From the NCBI RefSeq assembly GCF_000015565.1, contig NC_008786.1, positions 4,452,501 to 4,516,500 of the forward strand: a DNA stretch of 64,000 nt, read 5' to 3'. A program made the position numbers and the translations under genes. The notes under the pieces are model-generated. The model made no database searches and was not told where the DNA came from. It was given only the letters and a program-made list of their open reading frames with translations. Below, piece by piece: positions 1-8,673 of this stretch (the stretch's first letter is position 1; each line of letters begins with the position of its first letter). This stretch comes from Verminephrobacter eiseniae EF01-2 (lineage in GTDB: Bacteria > Pseudomonadota > Gammaproteobacteria > Burkholderiales > Burkholderiaceae_C).

Positions 1-44
1 AGCACGGCCGCCCCGATGGGCCGTCGAAATCCATGGAGCCCCCG

Positions 45-1082
45 ATGTCAAGCCCGAAAATCAGCGTCAAAAATCTCTACAAGGTCTTTGGCAGCAACCC
101 CTCGCAAGCCATCCGACTGCTCGACGAAGGGCGCAGCAAAGACGAGATTTTTGCCCAGACCGGGCAGGTGGTGGGCATCAACAAGGTCAGCTTCGACGTG
201 CTGGCCGGCGAAATTTATGTGCTGATGGGCTTGTCAGGCTCGGGCAAATCGACCCTGATCCGGCTGATCAACCGACTGGTCGAACCGTCCTGCGGTTCGA
301 TCAACATCGACGGGCTGGACATCGCCGCGCTGTCGCAGGCCGAACTGGTCAAGTGGCGCCGCAAACGGGTGGCGATGGTGTTCCAGTCGTTTGCGCTGAT
401 GCCGCACCGCAATGTGCTGTCCAACACCGCCCTCGGGCTGGAGATGGCCGGCACGCCGCGCCAGCAGCGCGAAGCCCGCGCCATGGAGGTGCTGGCCCAG
501 GTCGGCCTGCAAACCTACGCCGCCAAATACCCGGCGCAACTGTCCGGCGGCATGCAGCAGCGCGTCGGGCTGGCCCGGGCTTTGGCGGTGGACCCCGACA
601 TCCTGCTGATGGACGAGGCCTTCTCGGCGCTCGATCCGCTCAAGCGGGTCGAAATGCAAAGCCTGCTGCTCGACTTGCAGCGCGAGCAGCAGCGCACCGT
701 GCTGTTCGTCTCGCACGACCTGGAGGAGGCGCTGCGCATAGGCAACCGCATCGCCATCATGGAAGGCGGCAACCTGGTGCAGGAAGGCACGGCCCACCAG
801 ATCATCACCGAGCCGGCCAACGCCTACGTGCGCAAATTCTTCGAAGGCGTGGACACCTCGCGCTATCTGACGGCGGCAGACCTGCTCGACCCCCGGCTCA
901 ACGGCCACTCCTGGGACGGCGGTGCGCGCCTGTCCTGGTCGACGCCGTTGCCCGAAGCGATGAAGATCGTGCTCGACAGGGACCAGCCGATCGGCGTCTT
1001 CGATGCCAGCGACCGCTTGCTCGGCTGCATCTCCGCGCGCAGCCTGCTCGACAGAATGTCCCGGGAGGCACGCCATGTCTGA
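45..1082 (+). CDS. proV: Glycine betaine/choline-type ABC transporter ATPase (ProV-like)
   Basis: ATP-binding subunit (345 aa) of a quaternary-ammonium compatible-solute importer; it would power uptake of betaine, choline or proline through the membrane subunit encoded next. The Walker A GLSGSGKST, signature LSGGMQQR and Walker B ILLMDEAFSALDP are all visible, and a linker typical of ProV/OpuAA precedes Walker A. The C-terminus after about residue 270 resembles a single shortened CBS-like stretch; ProV proteins of about 400 aa usually carry two. The ATG at 45 is chosen over the one at 33 because GGAG at 35-38 sits 6 bases before it. The stop overlaps the next gene by 8 bases, indicating translational coupling. 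A periplasmic binding protein is not in the window and may lie upstream. Confidence 0.92.
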   Translation: MSSPKISVKNLYKVFGSNPSQAIRLLDEGRSKDEIFAQTGQVVGINKVSFDVLAGEIYVLMGLSGSGKSTLIRLINRLVEPSCGSINIDGLDIAALSQAELVKWRRKRVAMVFQSFALMPHRNVLSNTALGLEMAGTPRQQREARAMEVLAQVGLQTYAAKYPAQLSGGMQQRVGLARALAVDPDILLMDEAFSALDPLKRVEMQSLLLDLQREQQRTVLFVSHDLEEALRIGNRIAIMEGGNLVQEGTAHQIITEPANAYVRKFFEGVDTSRYLTAADLLDPRLNGHSWDGGARLSWSTPLPEAMKIVLDRDQPIGVFDASDRLLGCISARSLLDRMSREARHV

Positions 1083-1947
1083 ACTGCTCGGCCGTGCCAT
1101 CGACGCCTTGCGCGAACTGCTGCCGCTCGGGCGCTGGGTCAACGAAGGCGTCAAGCTGCTGCTCGACCATGGCGCCACCGTCTTCGATTCGGTGGGCGTG
1201 ATGGTCGAAGCCTTCGCCCAATGGATAGAACAGGGCATGCTGGCGATTCCGTTCTGGTTGACGATTGCCGTCGTCAGCGTGATCGGATGGCGCCGCCTCG
1301 GCGCCGGCTTTGGCATGTTCGTGCTGCTGGCGCTGGCGCTGATCGTGGTCACCGGCTTCTGGCCGCAAACCATGGTCACCTTGGCGCTGACCTTGTCGGC
1401 CACGCTGATCAGCCTGTTTTTTGGCATCCCGCTGGGCATTGGCTGCGCCCGCAGCAACCGTGTGAACGCCTGCGTGCGCCCGGTGCTGGACTTCATGCAG
1501 ACCATGCCGGCCTTCGTCTATCTGATACCCGCGGCCATGCTGTTTGGCCTGGGCCGGGTGCCCGGAACGATCGCCACCGTGATCTTCGCCATGCCGCCGG
1601 TGGTCAGGCTCACCAGCCTGGGCATCCGCCAGGTGAGCACCGAGCAGGTCGAAGCCGGCAACGCCTTTGGCTGCACCTCGACCCAACTGCTGTTCAAGGT
1701 GCAACTGCCGATCGCCATGCCGACCATCATGGCCGGTGTCAACCAGACCATCATGATGGCCTTGTCCATGGTCATCATTGCCTCCATGGTCGGCGCCGGC
1801 GGCCTGGGCAACGACGTGCTGGCCAGCATACAGCGGCTGGACATCGGTCTGGGCTTTGAAAGCGGCCTGGCGGTGGTGCTGCTGGCCATCATCCTGGACC
1901 GGCTCACCGAAAGCTTCGGCGTGGCCCGCCGGGGCCGCGACAACTGA
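1075..1947 (+). CDS. proW: Glycine betaine/choline-type ABC transporter permease (ProW-like)
   Basis: Inner-membrane permease (290 aa), BPD_transp_1 family, partner of the ATPase just upstream. Several hydrophobic segments are visible from residue 55 onward, followed by the EAA-like loop around 'EAGNAFGCTSTQLLFKVQLP' that contacts the ATPase. The N-terminal amphipathic stretch before the first membrane segment is usual in ProW. The start at 1075 lies inside the end of proV, with GGGAGG at 1062-1067 as ribosome binding site. An AraC-family regulator follows 30 bases downstream, so the three genes likely form one unit. Confidence 0.92.
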   Translation: MSELLGRAIDALRELLPLGRWVNEGVKLLLDHGATVFDSVGVMVEAFAQWIEQGMLAIPFWLTIAVVSVIGWRRLGAGFGMFVLLALALIVVTGFWPQTMVTLALTLSATLISLFFGIPLGIGCARSNRVNACVRPVLDFMQTMPAFVYLIPAAMLFGLGRVPGTIATVIFAMPPVVRLTSLGIRQVSTEQVEAGNAFGCTSTQLLFKVQLPIAMPTIMAGVNQTIMMALSMVIIASMVGAGGLGNDVLASIQRLDIGLGFESGLAVVLLAIILDRLTESFGVARRGRDN

Positions 1948-1977
1948 GCCGGCGCCAACGACCAGGACGCGCGCCCC

Positions 1978-3183
1978 ATGCCCGCACGCATGCCCGTCAA
2001 GCCCGGCGACAGCCCGGATGCCCGCGCCAAGGCCGGCAGCACCCATATCGGCTTCATCCTGCTGCAGGACTACTCGATGATCGCCTTTGCCAATGCCGTG
2101 GAAACCTTGCGCATGGCCAACTACCTGAGCCGGCGCCCGCTGTACCGCTGGAGCGTGGTCAGCCCCGATCAGACAGTGGCGCTGGCGAGCAACGGCCTGG
2201 CCGTCGCCGCCATCGGTGACCTGGGCAGTCTGTCCGAATGCCAGCAACTGTTCGTCTGCGGCGGCGTCGACATCCGCCACAACACCAGTGACACCGTGCG
2301 CCGGCTGCTGCGCCAATGCGCCAGCTACGGCGTGCCGATGGGCGGGCTGTGCACCGGCGCCTACGCACTGGCCAGCGCCGGCCTGCTCGACGGCTACCGC
2401 TGCGCCATCCATTGGGAAAACCTGGCCGCGATCCGCGAGGAATTCCCGAAAGTGCGGTTTTCTTCCGAAGTCTTCGTCATCGACCGCGACCGCATCACCT
2501 GCTCCGGCGGCACGGCGCCGCTGCACCTGATGCTGCACCTGGTGCGCGCGCAGCATGGCGCCCGGCTGATGATGGACATCTCGGAACAATTTCTGGTCGA
2601 GCGCCTGCGCTCCAGCGACGACCGCCAGCGCATCCCCCAACCCGCGTGCATAGGGCCAGGCTACCAGCACCTGACCGAGGCCGCCGCGCTGATGGCCGCG
2701 CGCATCGAAGAGCCGCTGCCACTGGCCGAACTGGCCCGCGCCGTCGCGCTATCGCTGCGCCAGCTCGAACGCCTGTTCCACCGCTACTTCAGCATGAACC
2801 CGGCGCAGTACTACATGAACCTGCGCTTGCACCGCGCCCAGGAACTGCTCACGCACAGCAGCCTGCGCATCATGCAGATCACGGTGGCCTGCGGCTTTCA
2901 GTCCTCGTCGCATTTTTGCAAAGCCTACCGCAGCCTGTTCGGTCATTCGCCCAGCGAAGAAAGGCGGCGCCACATCGGCGGCGCGAAGCCACATGCCGCC
3001 ACATGGCGCGCCAGCCCGTCCGCCGCACGCCGCGTCCGGCTGGCGCCGGCGAGCCTGCCCGACTTCGGACCCCTGACCCGTGCCGCCGCCTGTGATTCCA
3101 TTTCTACATCGTTCGTGAACGCGAAGGCGGAGCGCAGGCAGTACCAATGCACGGCAAGCGACGCCGACGAAGTGCACGGGTGA
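1978..3183 (+). CDS. GlxA/GbdR-like AraC-family regulator
   Basis: Transcriptional regulator (401 aa) with an N-terminal DJ-1/PfpI-like domain (about residues 20-190, with the 'GGLCTGAYALA' elbow) and a C-terminal AraC double helix-turn-helix (about 225-325, 'ACGFQSSSHFCKAYRSLFG'). This is the architecture of GbdR and CdhR, which control betaine and carnitine catabolism, and it follows proVW, so regulation of betaine/choline/carnitine uptake or breakdown is a reasonable inference. The last ~70 residues are Arg/Ala-rich and unlike the family. The final ~30 are encoded by a dispersed repeat (3094-3198), whose sequence also supplies the stop codon. The functional protein therefore probably ends near residue 335-340. 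No clear ribosome binding site precedes 1978; 1990 is an alternative start. Confidence 0.85.
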   Translation: MPARMPVKPGDSPDARAKAGSTHIGFILLQDYSMIAFANAVETLRMANYLSRRPLYRWSVVSPDQTVALASNGLAVAAIGDLGSLSECQQLFVCGGVDIRHNTSDTVRRLLRQCASYGVPMGGLCTGAYALASAGLLDGYRCAIHWENLAAIREEFPKVRFSSEVFVIDRDRITCSGGTAPLHLMLHLVRAQHGARLMMDISEQFLVERLRSSDDRQRIPQPACIGPGYQHLTEAAALMAARIEEPLPLAELARAVALSLRQLERLFHRYFSMNPAQYYMNLRLHRAQELLTHSSLRIMQITVACGFQSSSHFCKAYRSLFGHSPSEERRRHIGGAKPHAATWRASPSAARRVRLAPASLPDFGPLTRAAACDSISTSFVNAKAERRQYQCTASDADEVHG

Positions 3184-3198
3184 TTCAGCAATGGAATG
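3094..3198. repeat. Dispersed repeat E1, copy 1 (ATTCCAT...ATGGAAT ends)
   Basis: A ~105-base element bounded by inverted ends ATTCCATT (3095) and AATGGAAT (3190-3197). A second copy at 19739-19849 shares the ends and a strongly conserved core (GGCAAGCGACGCCGACGAAG, then GTGCACGGGTGATTC). The first half differs by small substitutions and a few added bases (GAAGGCGGAG here, GAAGGTGAAGGCGAAG in the other). It carries no gene; here it is read through by the regulator gene and provides its stop. It looks like a small non-autonomous mobile repeat. Confidence 0.7.
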
Positions 3199-3577
3199 AG
3201 CCACCGGCAAGCCATCTGCGCCACCTGCACCACCTGCGCGCAGCATCAGGCCCGCCGACATGGCCCGCACCCGGAGAAACGCCCCACAGGCCCGGCCCCG
3301 ATGCAGGTTGGCGCACCATTCAAGCCTTCAAGCAGGGCCGCGAGGGCCGCCACCGAAGCCGTCGCAGCGACAAGCCAGCAAACTCGACCAGCCGATCGAC
3401 GCACCCTGAAGTGCCCGGGCCTGGGGCCGATGGACAGAATTCCGCCGCGCCAACCAAGCCAGATACCGACCGGGTACGGCCCCGGCAACGCCATCGAGGG
3501 ATTAGCTTTGGCGGCCAGCGCCTTCGGGTGCCGCCCAGAGTCTTGCATCGACGCTACGACGCTACGACGCTACGACG
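3199..3577. other. Intergenic stretch, no gene recognised
   Basis: Between the convergent AraC-type and GntR-type regulator genes. Only weak Pro/Arg/Ala-rich open frames are present and none resembles a known protein. It ends in an 8-bp tandem repeat (3553-3584). No terminator hairpin followed by a T-run was seen. Confidence 0.5.
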
Positions 3578-3584
3578 CTACGAC
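3553..3584. repeat. Tandem 8-bp repeat, 4 units
   Basis: Four perfect head-to-tail copies of GCTACGAC. The last unit overlaps the stop codon of the GntR-family gene (stop at 3580-3578, bottom strand), so slippage here could alter the C-terminus of that protein. Confidence 0.85.
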
Positions 3585-4309
3585 GGCAAGACCGAGCCCA
3601 CCAGGAAGAATTCCGCCACCATTTCCTTGGTGATCTCGACGGCGCGCTGGAGGCTCATGTCGATATGCCCGGTGATGCAGGCCACGGCCTCTTCTTTGCG
3701 GCGTTGCCCGATCAGATCGAGCACCTCGGCATGGGCGTCGAAGGCTTTGGCATTCCATGCCGATTGCTGGATGTCGATATGCCGCGCCATATGCGTGCGC
3801 CGGCTCACCACGTCCATGAAGGCACTGAGCTCCTTGTTTCTGGCCAAGGCCGTCAGGCGGCGGTGGAACTCCTCGTCGGCCAGCAAGAGATCGGCACTGG
3901 ACATGGCGGCGCTATGGGCCATGACGCCGCTCCAGTAATCGCGCACGGCGCGTATTTCTTCGTCACTGGCGCGCTGGATGGCCAGCGACACGGCCCGGCA
4001 CTCCAGCGCGATACGCACCTGGTACAGGTCATAGACTTCATCGACGCTGATCTCCTTGCGGAAAAACCCCTTGTTCATCACAAAGTCGAGCAGACCCTCT
4101 GCGACCAGCCGGTTCAGCGCCTCACGCAAGGGCGCACGGCTGACGCCCAATTCCCGCCCCAGGGCCTGCTCGTTGATACGTGCCCCCGGGCGGAACACGT
4201 AGCGCATCGCGCGCTCGCGCAGCGCAAGGTGCAGACGCTCGACGGAGCTCTCATCGCGGGGTCGCGGTACGGGCTTGGGGGCAGCGCGGCGGCGGGTCGT
4301 GGTAGCCAT
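3578..4309 (-). CDS. GntR-family (FCD) transcriptional regulator
   Basis: A 243-aa regulator with an N-terminal winged helix-turn-helix (about residues 18-80; 'EQALGRELGVSRAPLREALN' is the typical GntR recognition region) and an all-helical FCD ligand domain (about 95-225). Asp/His residues typical of metal-binding FCD sites are visible in 'LLADEEFHRRL', 'RHIDIQ' and 'AHAEVLDLI'. FCD regulators usually respond to carboxylic acids. The ATG at 4309 is chosen because the sequence upstream is not family-like. It is convergent with the betaine regulator and followed upstream by an IS element, so its target operon is unclear; autoregulation through 4384-4408 is possible. Confidence 0.85.
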   Translation of the reverse strand: MATTTRRRAAPKPVPRPRDESSVERLHLALRERAMRYVFRPGARINEQALGRELGVSRAPLREALNRLVAEGLLDFVMNKGFFRKEISVDEVYDLYQVRIALECRAVSLAIQRASDEEIRAVRDYWSGVMAHSAAMSSADLLLADEEFHRRLTALARNKELSAFMDVVSRRTHMARHIDIQQSAWNAKAFDAHAEVLDLIGQRRKEEAVACITGHIDMSLQRAVEITKEMVAEFFLVGSVLPS

Positions 4310-4383
4310 GGCAGGTAGTAGCGCACACAGGCATCGGCCGCCTCCGCAGGCCAGCGACAGGCACTGGCGAAAGGCCGGCACAG

Positions 4384-4408
4384 CTTGTGTCTGGACAAGT
4401 GTAGACAG
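4384..4408. promoter_or_regulatory. Candidate GntR operator upstream of the FCD regulator
   Basis: CTTGT-N6-ACAAG (4384-4399) overlaps a second imperfect inverted pair, TGTCT/AGACA, 75-100 bases upstream of the regulator start. Short inverted repeats of the TTGT/ACAA type are usual FCD-GntR operators. This is inference from symmetry and position only. Confidence 0.3.
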
Positions 4409-4545
4409 TTTCGGTGGCCGGCATTATTACACCGCCGCAGGACTGCGCTGCGCGCCGGGCATCCGGGTCGCTGCAGGTCATGATTCGTAACTCGCTGCAA
4501 CGGCAATCCGACCTCAGCAGACTCAGCCATCCCGAGCGGGGTGGC

Positions 4546-6241
4546 CTGAGAGTCTGAGAGTTTTTCGATTTTCAGAAGGTGGACGGCTGCCCTACGCCAG
4601 CCATGGCGGCGGGTTCGCGGCGCGAGTGAGGTAGCCACAGTGCGGCGGGTACGTTGGCTTTGAGCGTTGCAGGTCGCTCACCATGGCCTTGCGGCGCATT
4701 GATCCTGGCGCGCAGGGCCCTCAAGTCAGCGCTGCCGCACCTGCGCACGCACCTGTGCCCCAGCCGATGAGCTGCGGCGCCAGCGCCACCGTCCTCATCA
4801 GGTTGTGTGCCAGGGCATACCACCAGGCAATGCACTTGACCTTGGCCAGTCCACGCACGGGCATGCGCAGCAGGCCGCGGTTGCGCGCCTGCGCGTTCAC
4901 GCATTCGGCCGTGGCCGCCCGATCCTTGTAGATCTCGCGGGCCTCATCGGTGCTCATGCGCTGGCGCCACTGCGCCACGGCTGTGCTGTCGCCGGCCTTG
5001 GGTTGGAACTGGCTGCCCGGTGCGGGCGGCTGCTGGTCGTCGTCCTGGCCTTGGCTCTTTCCCTTGGGTGCCCTGGCTTGGGGCACCGGCGCATAGACCT
5101 CGGTCTTGTCGGCCACCGCGTCCAGTTGGCCGTGCGCTGGCAAGCCGCCGTCGACCAGCCATTGTTCGGCCGCCTTGCCCACGCGCTGGTGCACTTGTTG
5201 GACCATGGGCGCCAACTGGGCCATGTCGCTGCCGGCGGTGACGGTGTCCACGCCCACGATCACCTGGCTGGCGCAGTCGGTGGCCAGTTGCACGTTGTAG
5301 GCCGGGCGCCAGCCGCCGTCGGCCATCTTCATGTTGCTGGCATCGGCATCTGTCGTGCTGGCACGCGCCTTGTCGATCGGCTGGCCATTGCGCTGCTTGA
5401 TTGCCTCCAACTCGGGCAGCCGCGCCAGTGCCGCGGCCAGTTGCTGCTCGCGCAGCTCGGCTGCCCGCAGCCTGGCCGCCTGTGCCCGTCGCTCGGCCTG
5501 CCCCGGGTTCTCGCGGGCTTGCTCCTTGAGCGAGTGCACCATCTCGGTGGCCTTGGCATGGTGCTCCTTGAGCGTGCCCTTGCGCCGGAACGAGGCCGCC
5601 CCGGCGCTGGCGCGTACCCGCATGCCGTCTTGCGCCACGCGCACCAGCCGGATCACCCCGACGGCAGCCAGCGCGGCCACGTTGTGGCTGAGCAGGCGGT
5701 CCATCAGCGCCTCGTTGCCCACCCGAAAGTCATTGAGCGCGTGGTAGTTCACCGACACACCACCACAGATCCAGCGGTACGCGTCGTGGCTTTGGCTCAA
5801 CCGGGCGACCTCGCGCCCGCTGCCGACGCCATCCAGCGTGGCGTACAGCCACAGCGAGAACAGGATGCGTGGATCAATGGCCCGGCGCCCAGGCGCCGAA
5901 CCTCGGGCCCGGATGGCATCGAACAGCGCGCTCAGATCCTGCTGCTCCACGTAGCGCCACACCAGTCGGGCCCGATGGTCTGCAGGCAGCAGCGAATCCA
6001 GGTCGGATGCGCGCAGCTCCACTTGCAAACGGTTGGGCTCCTGCACGCGTGCCGGGGCACTGGCTGGCGGTGCGCTACAAGGGTGCATTGGCGCGCCAGC
6101 ACTCGCTGCTGGCACATCCATGCCTTCGAACATGGCCTGATCCTGGGGCATCGCGGAGCGCTGGCTTGACGTCATACCTTGCCCAAGCCAGTCTCGTGCC
6201 ACTTCCCAACGGTCAGCGGGGAAAAACTCTCAAGCTCTGAG
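4546..6241 (-). mobile_element. IS1182-family insertion sequence, apparently complete
   Basis: About 1.7 kb containing one transposase gene and bounded by imperfect ~21-bp terminal inverted repeats: left 4546-4566 (core TGAGAGTTTTTC) and right 6221-6241 (core GAAAAACTCTCA). By eye 18 of 21 positions match. No convincing target-site duplication was found. The right end directly abuts a decayed IS66 transposase fragment, so this IS may have landed in or next to an older one. Confidence 0.8.
4721..6202 (-). CDS. IS1182-family transposase
   Basis: A 493-aa DDE transposase. The N-terminal half has the DUF772-type region ('RAIDPRILFSLWLYATLDGV' and the 'SQSHDAYRWICGG' motif). A central 'QDGMRVRASAG' supplies the first acidic residue, 'VGVDTVTAGSDM' and 'WLVDGGLP' the middle part, and 'EIYKDRAATAECVNAQARNR' the C-terminal acidic motif. 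The length fits the family (about 450-500 aa) and no frameshift is seen, so it may be active. The GTG at 6202 is the longest start; ATG at 6175 is equally possible. A Pro/Gln/Asp-rich insert around residues 385-405 is unusual. Confidence 0.85.
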   Translation of the reverse strand: MARDWLGQGMTSSQRSAMPQDQAMFEGMDVPAASAGAPMHPCSAPPASAPARVQEPNRLQVELRASDLDSLLPADHRARLVWRYVEQQDLSALFDAIRARGSAPGRRAIDPRILFSLWLYATLDGVGSGREVARLSQSHDAYRWICGGVSVNYHALNDFRVGNEALMDRLLSHNVAALAAVGVIRLVRVAQDGMRVRASAGAASFRRKGTLKEHHAKATEMVHSLKEQARENPGQAERRAQAARLRAAELREQQLAAALARLPELEAIKQRNGQPIDKARASTTDADASNMKMADGGWRPAYNVQLATDCASQVIVGVDTVTAGSDMAQLAPMVQQVHQRVGKAAEQWLVDGGLPAHGQLDAVADKTEVYAPVPQARAPKGKSQGQDDDQQPPAPGSQFQPKAGDSTAVAQWRQRMSTDEAREIYKDRAATAECVNAQARNRGLLRMPVRGLAKVKCIAWWYALAHNLMRTVALAPQLIGWGTGACAGAAALT

Positions 6242-6257
6242 TCTTCAGCTATGGGCG

Positions 6258-6595
6258 ATGGTGCAGATGCTCACCGTTCAAATCCATGAGTGGCAAGCGC
6301 GGCTTCATCTGAACAGCCAAAACCTCCTCGGCAGACCGCCCTCCAGCGATCAGCGCCACAAGCCCAAACCCCAGTCATTGCGCAAAGCCGGGCTGTGTGC
6401 CGATCGGTGGGCACAAGGGGCAGCACAAGGGTCGCAAGGGCGGCGCCCTGCGCCAAATGGCCGAGCCCGATGTCCTTGTTGCCCATGTGCCGCCCGAGTG
6501 TTGCGCCGTCAGCCGGAGCAGTTTGGGCGAGGCGAGTTTGATGGAGGTCTGCCCAAGTCTTTTCCATGCGCCCGAGGTGAACGGATTGGAATGCG
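6258..6595 (+). pseudogene. Decayed IS66-type transposase fragment (tnpC 5' part)
   Basis: Translation from 6258 gives 'NSQNLLGRPPSSDQ' and 'KPKPQSLRKAG', the N-terminal signature of IS66 TnpC (NS.NSSKPPSSD...KP.SLR). After about 6395 the similarity continues in a different frame with 'GGHKGQHKGRKGGALRQM', 'AEPDVLVAHVPPEC' and 'LFHAPEVN', matching the GGQ.GH.G...VA.PDE.V.H.P..C segment and the following V.D.P motif. There is therefore at least one frameshift, and the catalytic part is missing. It sits immediately beside the IS1182 element. Confidence 0.7.
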
Positions 6596-6786
6596 CCGCG
6601 CCACCCGGGCACTGCCGTCGCCGCCTGCGGTGGCGACGGCCATCATTGGCCGTGCCTGCGGCCTTGGCATCAGGTCGCCTGCGGCACAGATGGCTACGGC
6701 TATGGCGGTGAGCGGGGCCGATACCCGGTTCTTCAGGCCGCTCATCGCGTTGAGCCGGGGCCGGCCCGGCAGTGCCCTGCCCGCCG
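6596..6786. other. Non-coding remnant between IS66 fragment and ybeY
   Basis: GC-rich sequence with no recognisable reading frame or terminator. Probably left from the insertion events that produced the adjacent IS66 scrap. Confidence 0.4.
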
Positions 6787-7251
6787 TTACCCGGGCTGCC
6801 TGGCATAGGGGTCGGCAAACCCCAGCGCTTGCATGATTTGTGTCTCGCGGGCCTGCATTGCGTCGGCGTCGGCGCTGCCTTCGTGGTCCCAGCCCTGCGC
6901 GTGCAGGGTGCCATGCACCAGCATATGGGCGTAATGCGCTTGCAGGTGCTTGCCCTGCTGTTGCGCCTCGCGTTCGATGACCGGGGCGCACAGCAGCAGG
7001 TCGGCCGTGACCAGGGGGGCTTGGCTGTAAACGAAGGTGAGCACGTTGGTGGCGTAGTCTTTATTGCGGTAGGTGCGGTTCAGTTGCCGGCCTTCGTCGG
7101 CGCCGACGATGCGCACGGTGATCTCGGCGTCGGTGGTCAGCGCGTGGCGGATCCAGCGCCTGATCAGGTGGCGCGGCAGGGCGCTGCGCTGCGCGGCTGC
7201 CGCGTCGAAGCGGCCCCATTGCAGCGACAGGGCCAGTGGTTTCAAGGGCAT
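6787..7251 (-). CDS. ybeY: Endoribonuclease / rRNA maturation factor YbeY
   Basis: A 154-aa UPF0054 metalloprotein required for 16S rRNA 3'-end maturation and ribosome quality control. The zinc-binding signature is clear: '[16 protein letters not shown]', the family H-G-x-L-H-x-x-G-x-D-H motif. '[16 protein letters not shown]' is the other conserved block. The start at 7251 gives the usual length; upstream in-frame codons lie in a repeat and are not family-like. It lies downstream of phoH, its usual partner, but 393 bases of repeats separate the two. Confidence 0.93.
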   Translation of the reverse strand: MPLKPLALSLQWGRFDAAAAQRSALPRHLIRRWIRHALTTDAEITVRIVGADEGRQLNRTYRNKDYATNVLTFVYSQAPLVTADLLLCAPVIEREAQQQGKHLQAHYAHMLVHGTLHAQGWDHEGSADADAMQARETQIMQALGFADPYARQPG

Positions 7252-7290
7252 TTCGCTTTTCGTGGCGACTGGCGCCCGATGCACGGGCAT

Positions 7291-7454
7291 GGGTGCACCG
7301 CCTGGCAAATAGCTGCAGCTGCACAAAATGGAATCGATGCATTTCGTGTCAGGGCGAAGCGCAATCCATCGCGACATTTGCAGCTATCGCAAGGATTTGC
7401 AACGCCGCTCCGGCGTGAAAGGCGCGGCTTCATTTGCAGTTCTTTGCGGGACGG
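7291..7454. repeat. Dispersed degenerate repeat R2, copy 1
   Basis: About 160 bases, beginning GGGTGCACCG and ending near GGGACGG, clearly homologous to 19849-20007. Shared blocks in order include GGGTGCACCG, ATCGATGC, TGTCAGGGC, GCAACGCCGC and CCGGCG. Divergence is high, with many small indels. It directly precedes hairpin element copy 1. Homology to the other locus may extend leftward to 'GCACGGG', suggesting a composite ancestral unit. Confidence 0.65.
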
Positions 7455-7458
7455 CCTA

Positions 7459-7618
7459 GTGTCGCGTCACCGATCATCTGTCGGTCTGCGCTGGCCATCG
7501 AAGCGCATCGCGGCGTTGCATCGCTTGCCAATACGCTCGGTATTGGCTGCGCGCTGCGCCTTGCGCTGCGCTCCGATGGTTGCGCGCAGCCTACGACATC
7601 TGATCCGTGACGCGACAC
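7459..7618. repeat. 160-bp hairpin element, copy 1 (MITE-like)
   Basis: The 160-bp element starts GTGTCGCGTCACCGATCA and ends with its inverted complement (17 of 18 in this copy). The two halves are complementary nearly end to end, meeting at GCCAATAC...GTATTGGC with a 5-base loop. It is flanked by TA on both sides (7457-7458 and 7619-7620), as if TA were duplicated. It lies between phoH and ybeY. Other copies: 20399-20558 and 35385-35544. Confidence 0.85.
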
Positions 7619-7644
7619 TAGCAAACGCCATGACGACAGGTGCA

Positions 7645-8595
7645 TCAACTGCGTGCGGACGGCGCGCGGCGCGGGGCGTCATAGGCATCGACGATGCGCG
7701 CGACCAGCGGGTGGCGCACCACGTCGGCACTGGTGAAGCGGGTCAGCGCAATGCCTTGGACACGTTTGAGCACCTGTTCGGCCTCGATCAGGCCGCTCAG
7801 CGCGCCCGGGGGCAGGTCGATCTGGCTCACGTCGCCGGTGACGACGGCCTTGGCGCCAAAGCCGATGCGGGTGAGGAACATCTTCATCTGCTCGGGCGTG
7901 GTGTTCTGGGCTTCGTCGAGGATCACGAAGGCGTTGTTCAGCGTGCGTCCGCGCATGAAGGCCAGCGGGGCGATTTCCAGCGCGTTGCGTTCAAACGCTT
8001 TTTGCACCTTGTCGTAGCCCATCAGTTCATAGAGCGCGTCGTACAGCGGGCGCAGGTAGGGGTCGACCTTTTGCGCCAGGTCGCCGGGCAGAAAGCCCAG
8101 GCGCTCGCCGGCCTCGACGGCGGGGCGGGTCAGCACGATGCGCTGCACGGCGCTGCGCTCGAGTGCGTCCACGGCGCAGGCCACGGCCAGAAAGGTTTTG
8201 CCGGTGCCGGCCGGGCCTATGCCCAAGGTGATGTCGTGGTTGGCGATGTTCTGCAGGTACAGGCTCTGCGTGGGCGTGCGCGCGCGCAGGTCGGCCCGGC
8301 GCGTGCTGAGCATGATGGCGCCCTCGGGCGCAGCCACCAGGGCCTGGTCTGCGGCCAGCATCAGTTGCAGCGTGTCTTCGGCGATCGGGCGCTCGGCCAT
8401 TTCATACAGCGCTTGCAGCAATTGCATGGCCTGCATGGCCCGGGCCTTGGGGCCTTCGATCTTGAATTGCTCGTGCCGGTGCGCCATGCGCACTTGCAGG
8501 GCGGCTTCGATGCTGCGCAGGTGCGCGTCGGCCGGGCCACACAGTTGCGTCAACCGGGTGTTGTCGTGCGGGGTGAAGGTGTGGCGCAGGATCAC
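7645..8595 (-). CDS. phoH: PhoH-like ATPase
   Basis: A 316-aa PhoH-family protein, a P-loop ATPase linked to RNA metabolism and commonly encoded next to ybeY. The Walker A is '[18 protein letters not shown]' (mid-protein) and the Walker B region '[20 protein letters not shown]'; '[10 protein letters not shown]' follows. The start is taken as GTG at 8595 (protein beginning V/M-I-L-R-H-T-F), which matches the family N-terminus; no ATG lies nearby and the frame upstream runs into the divergent ruvA region. The downstream gap holding two repeats separates it from ybeY, where family members are usually nearly contiguous. Confidence 0.9.
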   Translation of the reverse strand: MILRHTFTPHDNTRLTQLCGPADAHLRSIEAALQVRMAHRHEQFKIEGPKARAMQAMQLLQALYEMAERPIAEDTLQLMLAADQALVAAPEGAIMLSTRRADLRARTPTQSLYLQNIANHDITLGIGPAGTGKTFLAVACAVDALERSAVQRIVLTRPAVEAGERLGFLPGDLAQKVDPYLRPLYDALYELMGYDKVQKAFERNALEIAPLAFMRGRTLNNAFVILDEAQNTTPEQMKMFLTRIGFGAKAVVTGDVSQIDLPPGALSGLIEAEQVLKRVQGIALTRFTSADVVRHPLVARIVDAYDAPRRAPSARS

Positions 8596-8673
8596 GCTGA
8601 TAATTCCAGTCAGGCAACGGACATGGCAAGATGGCGCTGTAGCAGTTTGCGCGGGCGCCGACAAAGGACAGCA

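Noticed and set aside
3553..3584. Possible CRISPR-like repeat
   Set aside because: Units are 8 bp and contiguous, without spacers; a simple tandem repeat.
4805..6169. Top-strand open frame opposite the IS1182 transposase
   Set aside because: Shadow of the transposase gene; no family resemblance or ribosome binding site.
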